The translations under genes and the position numbers were made by a program. Below the pieces are notes generated by a model, which was not told the origin of the DNA, searched no databases, and saw only the letters and a list, made by a program, of their open reading frames with translations. 64,000 bases of DNA from Vulcaniibacterium tengchongense (GTDB taxonomy: Bacteria > Pseudomonadota > Gammaproteobacteria > Xanthomonadales > Xanthomonadaceae), in assembly GCF_003814555.1 (NCBI RefSeq), contig NZ_RKQN01000001.1, forward strand, positions 1 to 64,000, in the 5' to 3' direction. Of the stretch, positions 54,017 through 62,849 are shown piece after piece (the first letter of the stretch is position 1; each line of letters begins with the position of its first letter).

Positions 54017-55750
54017 TCAGTACCCCGATTCGCCCGCCGCGCGCCGCTCGTGCGCGCGGAACGCGTCGAGGATGTGCTCGCGCAGTTCCTCGTCGTTCCA
54101 CGGCTTGGTCAGGAAGCGGTAGATCGCGCCGCGGTTGATCGCGTCGGTGATCGTGGCCAGGTCGGTGTAGCCGGACAGGACCATGCGGATGGTGTCCGGG
54201 TAGAGGTCGCGCACCCGGGTCAGGAACTCGGTGCCGCTCATGTCGGCCATGCGCTGGTCGGACAGGATCACCTGCGCGCTGTTGCTGGCCAGCAGGTCGA
54301 AGGCCTCGCGCACGCTGCTGGCGGTGAGGATGTGGTAGCCGTCGCGGCGGAACAGCCGCACCAGCGAGCGCAGCACGTTCTCCTCGTCGTCGACCAGCAG
54401 CAGGGTGCGCTCGGGGCGGGTGGCGGCGAACGCGCTCGGCAGCAGGAAGCGCTTGCGCACCAGGTCGCCGAGCTGGTCCGCCGGCAGCGAGGGGCTGAAC
54501 AGGTAGCCCTGGAAGAAGTCGCAGTGGTTGCGGCGCAGGAAGCCGAGCTCGGCCTCGCTCTCCACGCCCTTGGCCACCACCTTCATGCCGAGCTGGTGGC
54601 CCATCGCGATGATGCCGCGCACGATCGCCGCGCTGCGCGGGTCGCTGGCGACGTTGCGGATGAAGCTGCGGTCGATCTTGATCCGGTCCAGCCGGTACTG
54701 CGCGAGCGCGGCGAAGCTGAGCCCGCCCAGGCCGAAGTCCTGCACCGTGAGCGTGGCGCCGAGCGCGCGCAGCCCGGCCAGGGTCTCGTGCACGCGGTGC
54801 GCGTCGGTGGCCAGCACGCTCTCGGAGATCTCGAACTCCAGCGCGCTGCCCGGCAGGTCGTAGCGGTGCAGCAGCTCGCCGATGTGGTCCAGGCAATCGC
54901 GCTGGACCAGCAGCGGCCCGGCCAGGTGCACCGACATCGACAGGTAGTCCAGGCCCTGCGCGCGCCACTGCGCCAGCTGCGCGGCGGCGGCGTCGAGCAC
55001 CCACGCGCCCAGGCGCGCGGCCAGGCCGACGCGGTTGGCGAGCTCGAGGAACTGGCTGGGCCGCAGCAGGCCGTGCTCGGTGCGCCAGCGCAGCAGCGCG
55101 GCGAAGCCGGTCAGGCTGCCGTCGTGCGCGGCGACCTGCGGCTGGTAGTAGAGCTGGAACTCGTCGCGCTCGATCGCCTCGAGGAAGCGCTGCGCCAGGC
55201 CGTCGATGGCGACCTCGCCCTCGCTCTGCGCCGAGTACAGGCCGACGCTGTTGAGCCCGTCCTGCTTGACCCGGCGCAGCGCTTCCTCGGCCTTGGCGAG
55301 CAGGCCGGCGGCGTGCGGCGCGTGGTCCGGGAACACGGCGATGCCGATCGACAGCGTCACCGGCAGGGTGTAGGGCGGAATCGACAGCGGCGTCTCGAAC
55401 GCGTCGCGCAGGCGCTCGGCCAGCGCGGCGCCGTCGGGTTCGCCCGGGCGGTAGCCGATGCCGGCGACGAACTCGTCGCTGCTCAACCGCCACAGCCAGC
55501 CGTCGCGCGGCACCGCGCGGCGCAGGCGCTGGGCGATCGCGGCCAGGGCCTGGTCGCCCACCGTCGCGCCCATGTTGGTGTTGATCGAGCGGAACATGTC
55601 CACGTCGATGTGCAGCAGGGCGATGCGGCGCCTGGTCGCGCCGGCCACCGCGATCGCGGTGGCGAGGCTGGGGCCGTTCGCGCCGAGCCGGTGCAGGCCG
55701 GTGATCGGGTCGACGGCGATGTCGCCGAAATCGTCGTGACGCTGCGACAT
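54017..55750 (-). CDS. RavR-like GGDEF-EAL-receiver protein with degenerate catalytic motifs
   Basis: Protein of 577 residues with the order GGDEF (about 10-175), EAL (about 180-430), receiver (about 447-570), the same as Xanthomonas RavR. The GGDEF signature reads RLSSDEF (88-94). The EAL signature reads GFAALLRW, with alanine at the catalytic glutamate (217). The metal-site asparagine is histidine (SVHLAG), DDFGTG reads QDFGLG and the AEGVE base reads AKGVE. So neither synthesis nor hydrolysis of c-di-GMP is expected. The receiver is intact (VDDEE, D498, K549). It probably acts by binding a partner or nucleotide in response to phosphorylation. The ATG at 55750 lies 17 bases after the M28 peptidase gene. 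Confidence 0.9.
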   Translation of the reverse strand: MSQRHDDFGDIAVDPITGLHRLGANGPSLATAIAVAGATRRRIALLHIDVDMFRSINTNMGATVGDQALAAIAQRLRRAVPRDGWLWRLSSDEFVAGIGYRPGEPDGAALAERLRDAFETPLSIPPYTLPVTLSIGIAVFPDHAPHAAGLLAKAEEALRRVKQDGLNSVGLYSAQSEGEVAIDGLAQRFLEAIERDEFQLYYQPQVAAHDGSLTGFAALLRWRTEHGLLRPSQFLELANRVGLAARLGAWVLDAAAAQLAQWRAQGLDYLSMSVHLAGPLLVQRDCLDHIGELLHRYDLPGSALEFEISESVLATDAHRVHETLAGLRALGATLTVQDFGLGGLSFAALAQYRLDRIKIDRSFIRNVASDPRSAAIVRGIIAMGHQLGMKVVAKGVESEAELGFLRRNHCDFFQGYLFSPSLPADQLGDLVRKRFLLPSAFAATRPERTLLLVDDEENVLRSLVRLFRRDGYHILTASSVREAFDLLASNSAQVILSDQRMADMSGTEFLTRVRDLYPDTIRMVLSGYTDLATITDAINRGAIYRFLTKPWNDEELREHILDAFRAHERRAAGESGY

Positions 55751-55767
55751 GCGGCCCGCGGACGCGG

Positions 55768-57189
55768 CTACTCCTGCGCTTGCGGCTGCGGCCGGGCGGT
55801 GCTGCCGAAGTCGCCCTCGGCCGACGCGGCCAGGTAGGCGAACACCGCGTAGGCCGCCACGTTCTGCGCCAGCGCCCGCGGATCGATCTTGTCGAGGGTG
55901 TCGTCCGGCGTGTGGTGCAGGTCGAAGTAGTCGGTGCCGTCCTGCGCCAGCCAGGCCCAGGCCAGGCCCTGCTGCGCGAACGGGCCGAGGTCGGGGCCGG
56001 GGCCGCCCTTGCCGGGCCGGTGCTCGATGCCCAGCGGCGCCAGCGCCTGCGCGATCTGCGCCTCGGCGGCCTTGGCGTGCTCCGGCGCCGAGGTCGAGAA
56101 CGCGTAGATGCGGCCGGCGCCGAAGTCGCTCTCCGCCGCGATCTGGTGCTTGGCGACGTCGGCGGCGTGCCTGGCCGCGTAGGCCTTGCCGCCGTGCAGG
56201 CCCTGTTCCTCGTTGGCGAAGGCGATCACGCGGATGGTGCGCGCCGGCCGCGGCTTGATCTCGCCGATCAGCTTGGCCGCCGCCATGGTCAGGCCGACGC
56301 CGGCGCCGTCGTCGATCGCGCCGGTGCCGAGGTCCCAGGAATCCAGGTGCCCGCCGATCAGCACCACCTCGTCCGGCGCCTGGCTGCCGCGGATCTCGCC
56401 GATCACGTTCTGCGAGGTGTAGCTGCCGTCCCAGCCGCAATCCAGCGCCAGCCGCACCTTGACCGGGCCGCGCGCGAGCAGCCGCGCCAGCTGGTCGGCG
56501 TCGGGCGCGGCCAGCGCCGCCGACGGGATCGGCGTCAGCCCCTCGTCGAAGCGGGTGATGCCGGTGTGCGGCATGCGGTGCGAATCGGTGCCCGCCGAGC
56601 GCATCAGGTAGGCCGCGGCGCCGGCGCGGATCGCCGCCGACGGGCCACGGCTGCGCACCCGTCCGCCCGGGCCGTAGCCGCTGCCGTCGCGCGCGCGTTC
56701 CATCCTGTAGTCGACGAAGGCGATCTTGCCGGCCAGCGAGCCGGGCGCCGCCGCCTCCAGCGCGGCCAGGTCGGGGAAGCGCACCACCTCGGCCTCGACC
56801 GTGCCCGCCGGGCTGCCGCCGAGCGCGGTGACCGCCAGCGGTTGCGCATGCGCGCCGACGACGCGGGCGCTCTCGCTGCGGCGCTCCCACTTGGGGAAGG
56901 TGACCGGTTCGGTCCACACCTTGTCGAAGCCGAGCTCCTTGAACTTGGCCACCGCCCACGCGACCGCGCGCGCGTCGGCCTCGCTGCCGGCCAGGCGCGG
57001 CCCGACTTCGGTGGTCAGCGATTCGACGATGCGGTAGCCCAGGTCGCTGGCCAGGGCCTTCTCGCGCAGCTGCGCCGCCGTGGCCAGGGCCGGTTCCGGA
57101 ATGCGCGTCTCGCGCCCGGCGGCGAGGACCGGGCCGCCCAGCGCGGCGGTCAGCAGGACGGCGATGGTCGCGAACGGCGGTACGCGCAT
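55768..57189 (-). CDS. Secreted M28-family metallopeptidase
   Basis: Aminopeptidase-type zinc enzyme of 473 residues with a signal peptide (to about residue 24, LGGPVLAAG). Zinc ligands are seen in LIGGHLDSWDLGTGAIDDGA (His, Asp), FANEEQGLHGGKA (catalytic and ligand Glu) and FDLHHTPDDTLDKID (final His). An inserted PA-type domain (about 130-250) is typical of the family. It cleaves N-terminal residues from peptides in the periplasm or outside. It has no clear link to motility. The start ATG at 57189 follows GGGGAG. Confidence 0.9.
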   Translation of the reverse strand: MRVPPFATIAVLLTAALGGPVLAAGRETRIPEPALATAAQLREKALASDLGYRIVESLTTEVGPRLAGSEADARAVAWAVAKFKELGFDKVWTEPVTFPKWERRSESARVVGAHAQPLAVTALGGSPAGTVEAEVVRFPDLAALEAAAPGSLAGKIAFVDYRMERARDGSGYGPGGRVRSRGPSAAIRAGAAAYLMRSAGTDSHRMPHTGITRFDEGLTPIPSAALAAPDADQLARLLARGPVKVRLALDCGWDGSYTSQNVIGEIRGSQAPDEVVLIGGHLDSWDLGTGAIDDGAGVGLTMAAAKLIGEIKPRPARTIRVIAFANEEQGLHGGKAYAARHAADVAKHQIAAESDFGAGRIYAFSTSAPEHAKAAEAQIAQALAPLGIEHRPGKGGPGPDLGPFAQQGLAWAWLAQDGTDYFDLHHTPDDTLDKIDPRALAQNVAAYAVFAYLAASAEGDFGSTARPQPQAQE

Positions 57190-57491
57190 TTCGAGGGCTC
57201 CCCTACGACGAAGACGAAGCCGCGAGCGTAGCAAGACGGGCCGAGGCCGAGGGGTGTCGTCGGTCATACGCGCCGTGTGCGGGATCGGGCCGTTCGCGGT
57301 GGCGCGATCGCCGACGCGCCGCGCGGCGCGCGCGTCGGCGTGGGGCCGCGCGGGGCGCGCGATGCGCCGCCGGAGGCGCGGATCGCCGCGGCGGGGGCTG
57401 CCGCGGCACGCATGCGGCGCCGCCGGTCCGCGGCGCGGCCGCCCGCGCGGCCCGGCGTCGCCGGCACGCGCAGACGGGCTGGTCCGCGGGC
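57190..57491. other. Gene-free spacer between the M28 peptidase and mscL
   Basis: Extremely GC-rich stretch of 302 bases. It contains the inverted repeat GCCGACGCGC/GCGCGTCGGC (about 57311-57341), which could serve as a weak stop for mscL transcripts, without a T run. The short frames across it are runs of Arg, Ala and Pro with no family features. The peptidase promoter must lie in its left part, but no clear boxes were seen. Confidence 0.5.
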
Positions 57492-57902
57492 CTAGGGCTT
57501 GTTCTTCAGCGCGTCGCGGATCTCGCGCAGCAGCAGCACGTCCTCCGGCGTGGCCGGCGCCGGCGCCGGCTTGCGCACGCGGTTGTAGGCCTTCAGGAAC
57601 AGGAAGATCACCAGCGCGATCAGCAGGAAGTCGAGCACGGTCTGCAGGAACAGGCCGTAGCGGACCGCCACCTCGGCGGCCACCTCCTTGCCGGCCGAAT
57701 CGAGCTGCGCCGGGCGCAGCACGTAGCGCCAGTCGCTGACGCTGGCGTTGCCCTGGGTGACGAAGCCGATCACCGGCATCACGATGCCGTCGACCAGGGC
57801 GGTGACGATCTTGCCGAACGCGGCGCCGATCACCACGCCGACGGCGAGATCGACGACGTTGCCGCGCGAGATGAATTCCTTGAATTCGCTGATCATGCCC
57901 AT
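57492..57902 (-). CDS. mscL: Large-conductance mechanosensitive channel MscL
   Basis: Pentameric channel that opens under osmotic downshock; 136 residues. The N-terminal helix [20 protein letters not shown] leads into TM1 ([20 protein letters not shown]), a periplasmic loop, TM2 ([20 protein letters not shown]) and the cytoplasmic helix [23 protein letters not shown] lies 11 bases before the ATG at 57902; a second ATG two codons in is possible. A possible sigma70 promoter (TTGTCG, 18 bases, CACAAT) lies at about 57988-58017 on the minus strand. Confidence 0.97.
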   Translation of the reverse strand: MGMISEFKEFISRGNVVDLAVGVVIGAAFGKIVTALVDGIVMPVIGFVTQGNASVSDWRYVLRPAQLDSAGKEVAAEVAVRYGLFLQTVLDFLLIALVIFLFLKAYNRVRKPAPAPATPEDVLLLREIRDALKNKP

Positions 57903-58035
57903 GGGCTGCGCTGCCTCCTAGTGATGGCCCGAGAACTCGGCTCCGGCCGGACGCTCCGGGCGCGGCCTGCGCCCGGACCCGAAGCCCATTGTGATCCGCG
58001 CGCTGCCGCCGCGACAACGACCGCGCGCACGGACC

Positions 58036-58746
58036 TCATGCGCCGGCGACGATCCGGCCGCTGCGCTCGACCACGCCGTCCAGGCGCGCGCGGAAGCGGT
58101 CGCCGACGCGCAGCGGCCCCACGCCCGCCGGCGTGCCCATGAACACCAGGTCGCCGGCGCGCAACGCGTACAGCCTGGACAACTCGTGCAGGATCTCCGG
58201 CACGTTCCAGATCAGGTCGGCGAGGCTGCCGCGCTGGCGCAGCGCGCCGTTGACCTCCAGGCTCAGCGCGCGCGCGCCGAGCTCGCCGGTCTGCGCGGCC
58301 GGCACGATCGCGCCCAGCGGCGCCGCGCAGTCGAAGGCCTTGCCGGTGTCCCAGGGCAGGCCCTTGGCCTTGGCCGCGCTCTGCAGGTCGCGCCGGGTCA
58401 GGTCGAGCCCGACCGAGTAGCCGAACACCAGCGCGTGGGCGTCGGCCGGGTCGAGCACGCCCGGACCGGCGTCGCGGCCGAGCGCGACCACCAGTTCGAC
58501 TTCGTGGTGCAGCTCGGCGGTGCCCGGCGGATAGGGCACCGCTTCGTCCACGGTCGCGGCATCGGCCGGCTTGAGGAAGAACACCGGATGGCCGCGCTCG
58601 GCGGCGGACGCCGGCGCGGCCGCGCCCATCTCGCGCGCGTGCTCGGCGAAATTGCGGCCGACGCAGTAGATGCGGTGGATCGGAAACTCGCCGCCGCCCC
58701 GCACCGGCACGCGCGGTTGCGGCGGTGCCGCGAACACGTCCGCCAT
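58036..58746 (-). CDS. Fumarylacetoacetate hydrolase family protein
   Basis: Enzyme of 236 residues of the FAH superfamily, which cleaves or decarboxylates acyl-ketone acids such as acylpyruvates. Metal-site residues are in ELHHEVELVVALGRD (Glu pair) and FGYSVGLDLTRRDLQ (Asp). The start region IYCVGRNFAEHAREMG and the end MGTPAGVGPLRVGDRFRARL match acylpyruvase/FAHD1-type members. The ATG at 58746 lies 5 bases after the next upstream gene, so the two are probably co-transcribed. The exact substrate cannot be told. Confidence 0.92.
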   Translation of the reverse strand: MADVFAAPPQPRVPVRGGGEFPIHRIYCVGRNFAEHAREMGAAAPASAAERGHPVFFLKPADAATVDEAVPYPPGTAELHHEVELVVALGRDAGPGVLDPADAHALVFGYSVGLDLTRRDLQSAAKAKGLPWDTGKAFDCAAPLGAIVPAAQTGELGARALSLEVNGALRQRGSLADLIWNVPEILHELSRLYALRAGDLVFMGTPAGVGPLRVGDRFRARLDGVVERSGRIVAGA

Positions 58747-58751
58747 GGACT

Positions 58752-59066
58752 TCAGCGGACTTCGGCGGAGGAGCCGGACGGCTGGCGCAGCGCCGCGGGC
58801 TCGACCACCCGGTACTCGGCCTCGACCACCCGCGGCGCGCGCGCGGCGGCGCGGCCGCGGCTGCTCCACAGCTTGTACAGCAGGCCGGCGCCGATCATCG
58901 CCGCGCCGAGCACCACGCTGAACATCACCAGCACCGCCAGCACGGCCAGGCCGACCAGCCCGAACGCGAAGCGCAGCAGGCGATGGCGCGGCTTGCGCGG
59001 CTCGAAGGCCGAGCGCATGCGCGCCTGGAACTGGGCGTGATCGAAACGGAAACTCTGGGCGAACAT
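58752..59066 (-). CDS. Small membrane protein of unknown function
   Basis: Protein of 104 residues. Two adjoining hydrophobic segments fill about residues 32-67 (LLRFAFGLVGLAVLAVLVMF and SVVLGAAMIGAGLLYKLW). Basic residues before them (RKPRHR) and a polar tail rich in Arg, Ala and Glu suggest an inner-membrane hairpin. It is not recognised as a known family. It is next to the FAH-family gene (5 bases) and divergent from the Rieske gene. Confidence 0.75.
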   Translation of the reverse strand: MFAQSFRFDHAQFQARMRSAFEPRKPRHRLLRFAFGLVGLAVLAVLVMFSVVLGAAMIGAGLLYKLWSSRGRAAARAPRVVEAEYRVVEPAALRQPSGSSAEVR

Positions 59067-59122
59067 CGACGTCGTGACACAATGCGGCGGTTGGCGCCGG
59101 GCAGGCGAGTATCGGTCCAGGT

Positions 59123-59500
59123 ATGAGCGAGGGTGTGAGAACTTCGTTAAGCGATGCGGCGGGGATCGCGGAAGCGGCGCCGCTGCTGGCGCTGGAGCGT
59201 CTGCCGGACGGCGGTTTCGCCGAAGCCGCGGCGACCATCGACGGCGACGCCGAGTCGCTGCTGCTGTACCGCGAGGGCGAGCGCGTGCGCGCCTGGCTCA
59301 ACATCTGCCCGCACGCCGGCCGGCGCCTGGACTGGGCGCCGGGCCAGTTCCTCAAGAGCCGCGACGGCCTGCTGGTGTGCGCCGCGCATGGCGCCAGTTT
59401 CGAGCTCGACGGCGGCGTCTGCGTCGCCGGCCCCTGCCGCGGCGAGGCGTTGCGCGCGGTGGCGGTCAGCGTGCGCGACGGCGCGGTCTGGCTGGATTGA
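59123..59500 (+). CDS. Rieske [2Fe-2S] domain protein
   Basis: Small ferredoxin-like protein of 125 residues. The cluster ligands are in CPHAGRRLDW (Cys-His pair at about 62-64) and CAAHGASFEL (Cys-His pair). It lacks a membrane anchor and oxygenase domain, so it resembles stand-alone Rieske proteins related to NirD or oxygenase ferredoxins. The first 25 residues are variable. It is the only plus-strand gene in this part of the window and has no obvious partner. Confidence 0.9.
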   Translation: MSEGVRTSLSDAAGIAEAAPLLALERLPDGGFAEAAATIDGDAESLLLYREGERVRAWLNICPHAGRRLDWAPGQFLKSRDGLLVCAAHGASFELDGGVCVAGPCRGEALRAVAVSVRDGAVWLD

Positions 59501-59504
59501 GGCC

Positions 59505-60008
59505 TCAGTCGCCGCCCGCCGCGGCCAGCGCCGCCGCGCCGGCGCGCGCGATCTCGCCGTCCTTCGCCGAGGGCGCGCCCGAGACGCCGATCGCGCCGAC
59601 GACGTCCCCGCCGTGGCGCAGCATCACCCCGCCTTCGATGGGCAGCGCGCCCGGCAGCGCCAGGACCGCCAGCGCGTTCTTTTCGAGCAGGTCCTGGTGG
59701 AAGACGGTGTCGCGCCGATAGTCGACCGCGTGGCGCGCCTTCGCCAGCGCGACTTCGACGCTCGAAGGGGGCGTGCCGTCCATGCGTTGCAGCAGCAGCG
59801 GGCGCCCGGCGTCGTCGACGACCGCGATGGTCACGCGCAGCCGCTGGCGCAGCGCTTCGGCTTCCGCCGCGGCGAGCACGGCCTTCGCCCCCGCGAGGTT
59901 GAGCGCGGCGCGCGCCGCGACCAGGGGGGGAGGCGGGGCCGCGCGCGGCGCCGGGACGAGGACGGCCAGCGCGGCGCCGAGCAGGGCGGCGGATCGGAAA
60001 ATGGGCAT
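59505..60008 (-). CDS. Exported GlcG/HbpS-type heme-binding domain protein
   Basis: Protein of 167 residues with a signal peptide (about 1-23, LAVLVPAPRA). The rest is a single GlcG/HbpS domain (TIAVVDDAGRPLLLQRMDGT, AIGVSGAPSAKDGEIARAG). HbpS binds heme outside the cell in Streptomyces; GlcG of the glycolate operon has an unclear role. It lies 29 bases after the SLC13-type transporter gene and is probably co-transcribed with it. Confidence 0.88.
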   Translation of the reverse strand: MPIFRSAALLGAALAVLVPAPRAAPPPPLVAARAALNLAGAKAVLAAAEAEALRQRLRVTIAVVDDAGRPLLLQRMDGTPPSSVEVALAKARHAVDYRRDTVFHQDLLEKNALAVLALPGALPIEGGVMLRHGGDVVGAIGVSGAPSAKDGEIARAGAAALAAAGGD

Positions 60009-60037
60009 GCGGTCCTCGGATTCGTCGGGAGGGGCGG

Positions 60038-61876
60038 TCAGAACAGCAGGTTCACCATCGCCACGCTGACCGCGGTGTAGATCAGCGACAGCGGCGCGCC
60101 GATCTTCCACAGCTCCTTGCCGGTGTAGCCGGCCGGGCCGGTGATCATCGAGATCACCGGGTTGGACGCGGTCATGAAGTTGTTCGAGGCCGACAGCGCC
60201 ACGATCAGCGCGAACGCGGTCGGGTTGCCGCCGGCGGCCAGGGCCAGGTTGATCGCCAGCGGCACCACCACGATGGTCGCGCCGACGTGGCTGATCACCA
60301 GCGAGAACGCGGTGGTCAGCAGGCCGAGCAGGATCTCCAGCAGCCAGATCGGCGTGCCCTGCGGCAGGCGCTCGATGGTGTGGCCGGCCACCCAGGCGGC
60401 CGCGCCGCTGGAGTCCATCGCCCAGCCCAGCGGGATCAGGCAGGCCATGGTGAACACGGTCTTCCAGTTGATCGCCGCGTACGCCTCGTCGATGTGCAGC
60501 ACGCCGGCGATCAGCATGCCGGCCACGCCGGTCATCAGCGCCAGCGACACCGGCAGGCGCGAGGACAGCGCCAGCAGCATCGCCACGGCGAAGATCGCCA
60601 TCGCGATCTTGAACTTGTGCGGGCGCTGCTCGCCCTTGGGGTAGTCGGTGACCACCACCAGGTCCTTGCTCGCCGCGGCCTCGGCCAGGTCGGTCCAGAT
60701 GCTGTGGAACACCAGCATGTCGCCGGCGCGCAGGGCCACGTCGCGCACGTTCTCGCGCAGCACGGTCTTGTCGCGGTTGATCGCCAGCAGGTTCAGGCCG
60801 AGCTGGCGGCGCAGCTGCAGGTCGCGGCCGGTCTTGCCGATGAACTTCGAGGTCGCCGGCACCACCGCCTCGGAGATGCCGGCGCGGCTCGGGTTGAACA
60901 GGTCGCCGAAATGCCGCAGGCGCGAGCTCATGCGCAGGAAATGGTTCTGCGCGTAGTCGGAGACCTGCTGGCGCGGCCCCATCGCCCCGAGCACGCTGCC
61001 GACCCAGATGCGGGTGTCCGCCGGCGGCGCCAGGCGCGCCTCGCCGTCGCTCTTCAGCGCCAGCAGCAGCGGCGCGCCGCGCAGCGACTCGGCCTCGCCC
61101 AGCGACATGCCGACCAGCGGGCTGTCGGCGGTGACGGTGAGCTCGTAGACGTCGCCGTCGATGCCGTAGGCCTTGGCGAAATAGCTCTGCGTGCGCGCCG
61201 GCGTCACGCCCTTGCCGTCCTCGTCGCGCAGGCGCTTGTCGCCGAAGAAGTGGAAGTAGGCCAGCGACGCGGCGAGCAGCGCCAGGCCGATCGGCAGCGG
61301 CGCGAACATCTTCAGCGGCTCCAGCGTGGCCGCGCCGGAGGGCAGGTTGGCGTTGGCCGCGATCAGCAGGTCGTTGAGGAGGATCAGCGGCGAGTTGCCG
61401 ACCATCGTCAGCGCGCCGCCCATCACGATCGCCGCGGCGATCGGCAGCAGCAGCCGCGGCAGGGTCACGCCGGTGCGCGAGGACAGGCGCGAGGCCACGG
61501 GCATGTACAGCGCCATGACCGACGGGTTCTGCATGATCGAGGAATTGATCCCGGCCACCGCGCTGGTCAGCAGCAGCAGCCGCTGCTCGACCCCGCGCGC
61601 GCGGCGCAGCAGCCAGCCGGCCAGGCGGTTGAGCGCGCCGGTGCGGTCCAGCCCGGCGCCGAGGATCATGGTCGCGATGATGCTGAGCACCGCGTGGCCG
61701 GAGAAGCCGTTGAACAGCTCGTCCGGCTCGACCAGGCCGGACAGGCCGAGCAGCACCAGCACCACCAGCGCGACCACGTCGGCGCGGATGCGCTCGAACA
61801 GGAACATCACCATCGTGAAGCCCACCAGCCCGAGAACGAGCTTCATGTCGGTGGTGAGCGTCAGCGCGGTGTCCAT
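60038..61876 (-). CDS. SLC13/DASS-type anion transporter with two RCK_C domains
   Basis: Inner-membrane transporter of 612 residues. About five helices come first, then a cytoplasmic insertion with two TrkA-C-like domains (about 210-385: DSPLVGMSLGEAESLRGAPL; ATSKFIGKTGRDLQLRRQLG), then the remaining helices. The conserved SSIMQNPSVMALYMPV and ASNNFMTASNPVISMITGPA are substrate or sodium sites. Members move dicarboxylates, sulfate or similar anions; the exact one is unknown. The ATG at 61876 was chosen over a longer frame that starts in a GGATTCG micro-repeat. Confidence 0.9.
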   Translation of the reverse strand: MDTALTLTTDMKLVLGLVGFTMVMFLFERIRADVVALVVLVLLGLSGLVEPDELFNGFSGHAVLSIIATMILGAGLDRTGALNRLAGWLLRRARGVEQRLLLLTSAVAGINSSIMQNPSVMALYMPVASRLSSRTGVTLPRLLLPIAAAIVMGGALTMVGNSPLILLNDLLIAANANLPSGAATLEPLKMFAPLPIGLALLAASLAYFHFFGDKRLRDEDGKGVTPARTQSYFAKAYGIDGDVYELTVTADSPLVGMSLGEAESLRGAPLLLALKSDGEARLAPPADTRIWVGSVLGAMGPRQQVSDYAQNHFLRMSSRLRHFGDLFNPSRAGISEAVVPATSKFIGKTGRDLQLRRQLGLNLLAINRDKTVLRENVRDVALRAGDMLVFHSIWTDLAEAAASKDLVVVTDYPKGEQRPHKFKIAMAIFAVAMLLALSSRLPVSLALMTGVAGMLIAGVLHIDEAYAAINWKTVFTMACLIPLGWAMDSSGAAAWVAGHTIERLPQGTPIWLLEILLGLLTTAFSLVISHVGATIVVVPLAINLALAAGGNPTAFALIVALSASNNFMTASNPVISMITGPAGYTGKELWKIGAPLSLIYTAVSVAMVNLLF

Positions 61877-61994
61877 CAGGCGCGTGGTTCGTGATGCGGG
61901 ATTCGCGATTCGCGGCGGCAGGCGCACCGGCCTGCGGGGCGGCAGGCCGGAGTCGGCTCAAGGGGGCGGACGATCACCAATCTCGAATCCCGGA

Positions 61995-62711
61995 TCACGG
62001 AGTTCTGTCGTAGAGGAGATCCCAGACGCCGTGGCCCAGCTTCAGGCCGCGGCTTTCGAAGTGGGTCTGCGGGCGCCACTCCGGCCGCGGCACCGCGCCG
62101 CGCGGGCCGGCGCGGTTGGCCAGCCCGGGCGTGGCGTCGAGCACGTCCCACATCTGCTCGGCATAGTCCCGCCAATCGGTGGCCAGGTGCAAGCGCCCGC
62201 CCGGGGCCAGTTTGGCGGCGACCAGCCGGGCGAACTCGGGCTGGACCAGGCGGCGCTTGTGGTGGCGCTTCTTGTGCCAGGGGTCGGGGAAGTAGATGCG
62301 GATCTCGTCGAGGGCGGCGTCGGCGATCTCGTGGCGCAGCACCTCGACGGCGTCGTGCCGGTACACGCGCACGTTGTCGCTGCCGTCGGCGGCCAGGCCG
62401 TTGAGCAGGCGGCCGACGCCCGGCGCGTGGACCTCGACCCCGATCAGGTCGCGCGCCTGGTCGCGCTGCGCGGCGTAGCGCAGCGCCTCGCCGTTGCCGA
62501 AGCCGATCTCGAGCACGCGCGGCGCCCGGCGGCCGAACACGGCGTCGAAGTCGCGCGGCTCGCCCCGGTAATCCAGCCCGTAGCGCGGCCACAGTTCGTC
62601 GAACGCGCGCTGCTGCGCCTCGGTGAAGCGGCCCTGGCGCAGCACGAAGCTGCGCACCTGGCGGCGGCCTTCCTCGACGGTGAAGGGCTTGGGGGGATGG
62701 GCTTCCTTCAT
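61995..62711 (-). CDS. trmB: tRNA (guanine-N7-)-methyltransferase TrmB
   Basis: Methylates guanosine 46 of tRNA with S-adenosylmethionine. It has 238 residues. The cofactor site is [16 protein letters not shown], and the family motif is [20 protein letters not shown]. The end [20 protein letters not shown] matches E. coli TrmB. The ATG at 62711 lies 138 bases after thiG. Confidence 0.96.
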   Translation of the reverse strand: MKEAHPPKPFTVEEGRRQVRSFVLRQGRFTEAQQRAFDELWPRYGLDYRGEPRDFDAVFGRRAPRVLEIGFGNGEALRYAAQRDQARDLIGVEVHAPGVGRLLNGLAADGSDNVRVYRHDAVEVLRHEIADAALDEIRIYFPDPWHKKRHHKRRLVQPEFARLVAAKLAPGGRLHLATDWRDYAEQMWDVLDATPGLANRAGPRGAVPRPEWRPQTHFESRGLKLGHGVWDLLYDRTP

Positions 62712-62849
62712 CGTCCGCTCACCCCCGTTCCGTCGAGAGCGGCATCGCGACCGGCCTGCCGGCCGCCGCTCCCGCGCGATCGGAGCGCTGCGGCGACCGG
62801 CCCTCCCGCTTGCCGGAGAGGGCGAGCGCGCCCGACCCGTGAGGCAGCC
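62712..62849. repeat. Spacer with repeat hairpin between thiG and trmB
   Basis: This 138-base gap carries CCCTCCCGCTTGCCGGAGAGGG (62801-62822), an imperfect hairpin of the same type as those at 23436, 30872 and 48525. It could slow read-through from thiG into trmB, but it has no T run. Confidence 0.5.

Noticed and set aside
57277-57495. Short frames between the M28 peptidase and mscL
   Set aside because: Products are runs of Arg, Ala and Pro with no start signals or family features.
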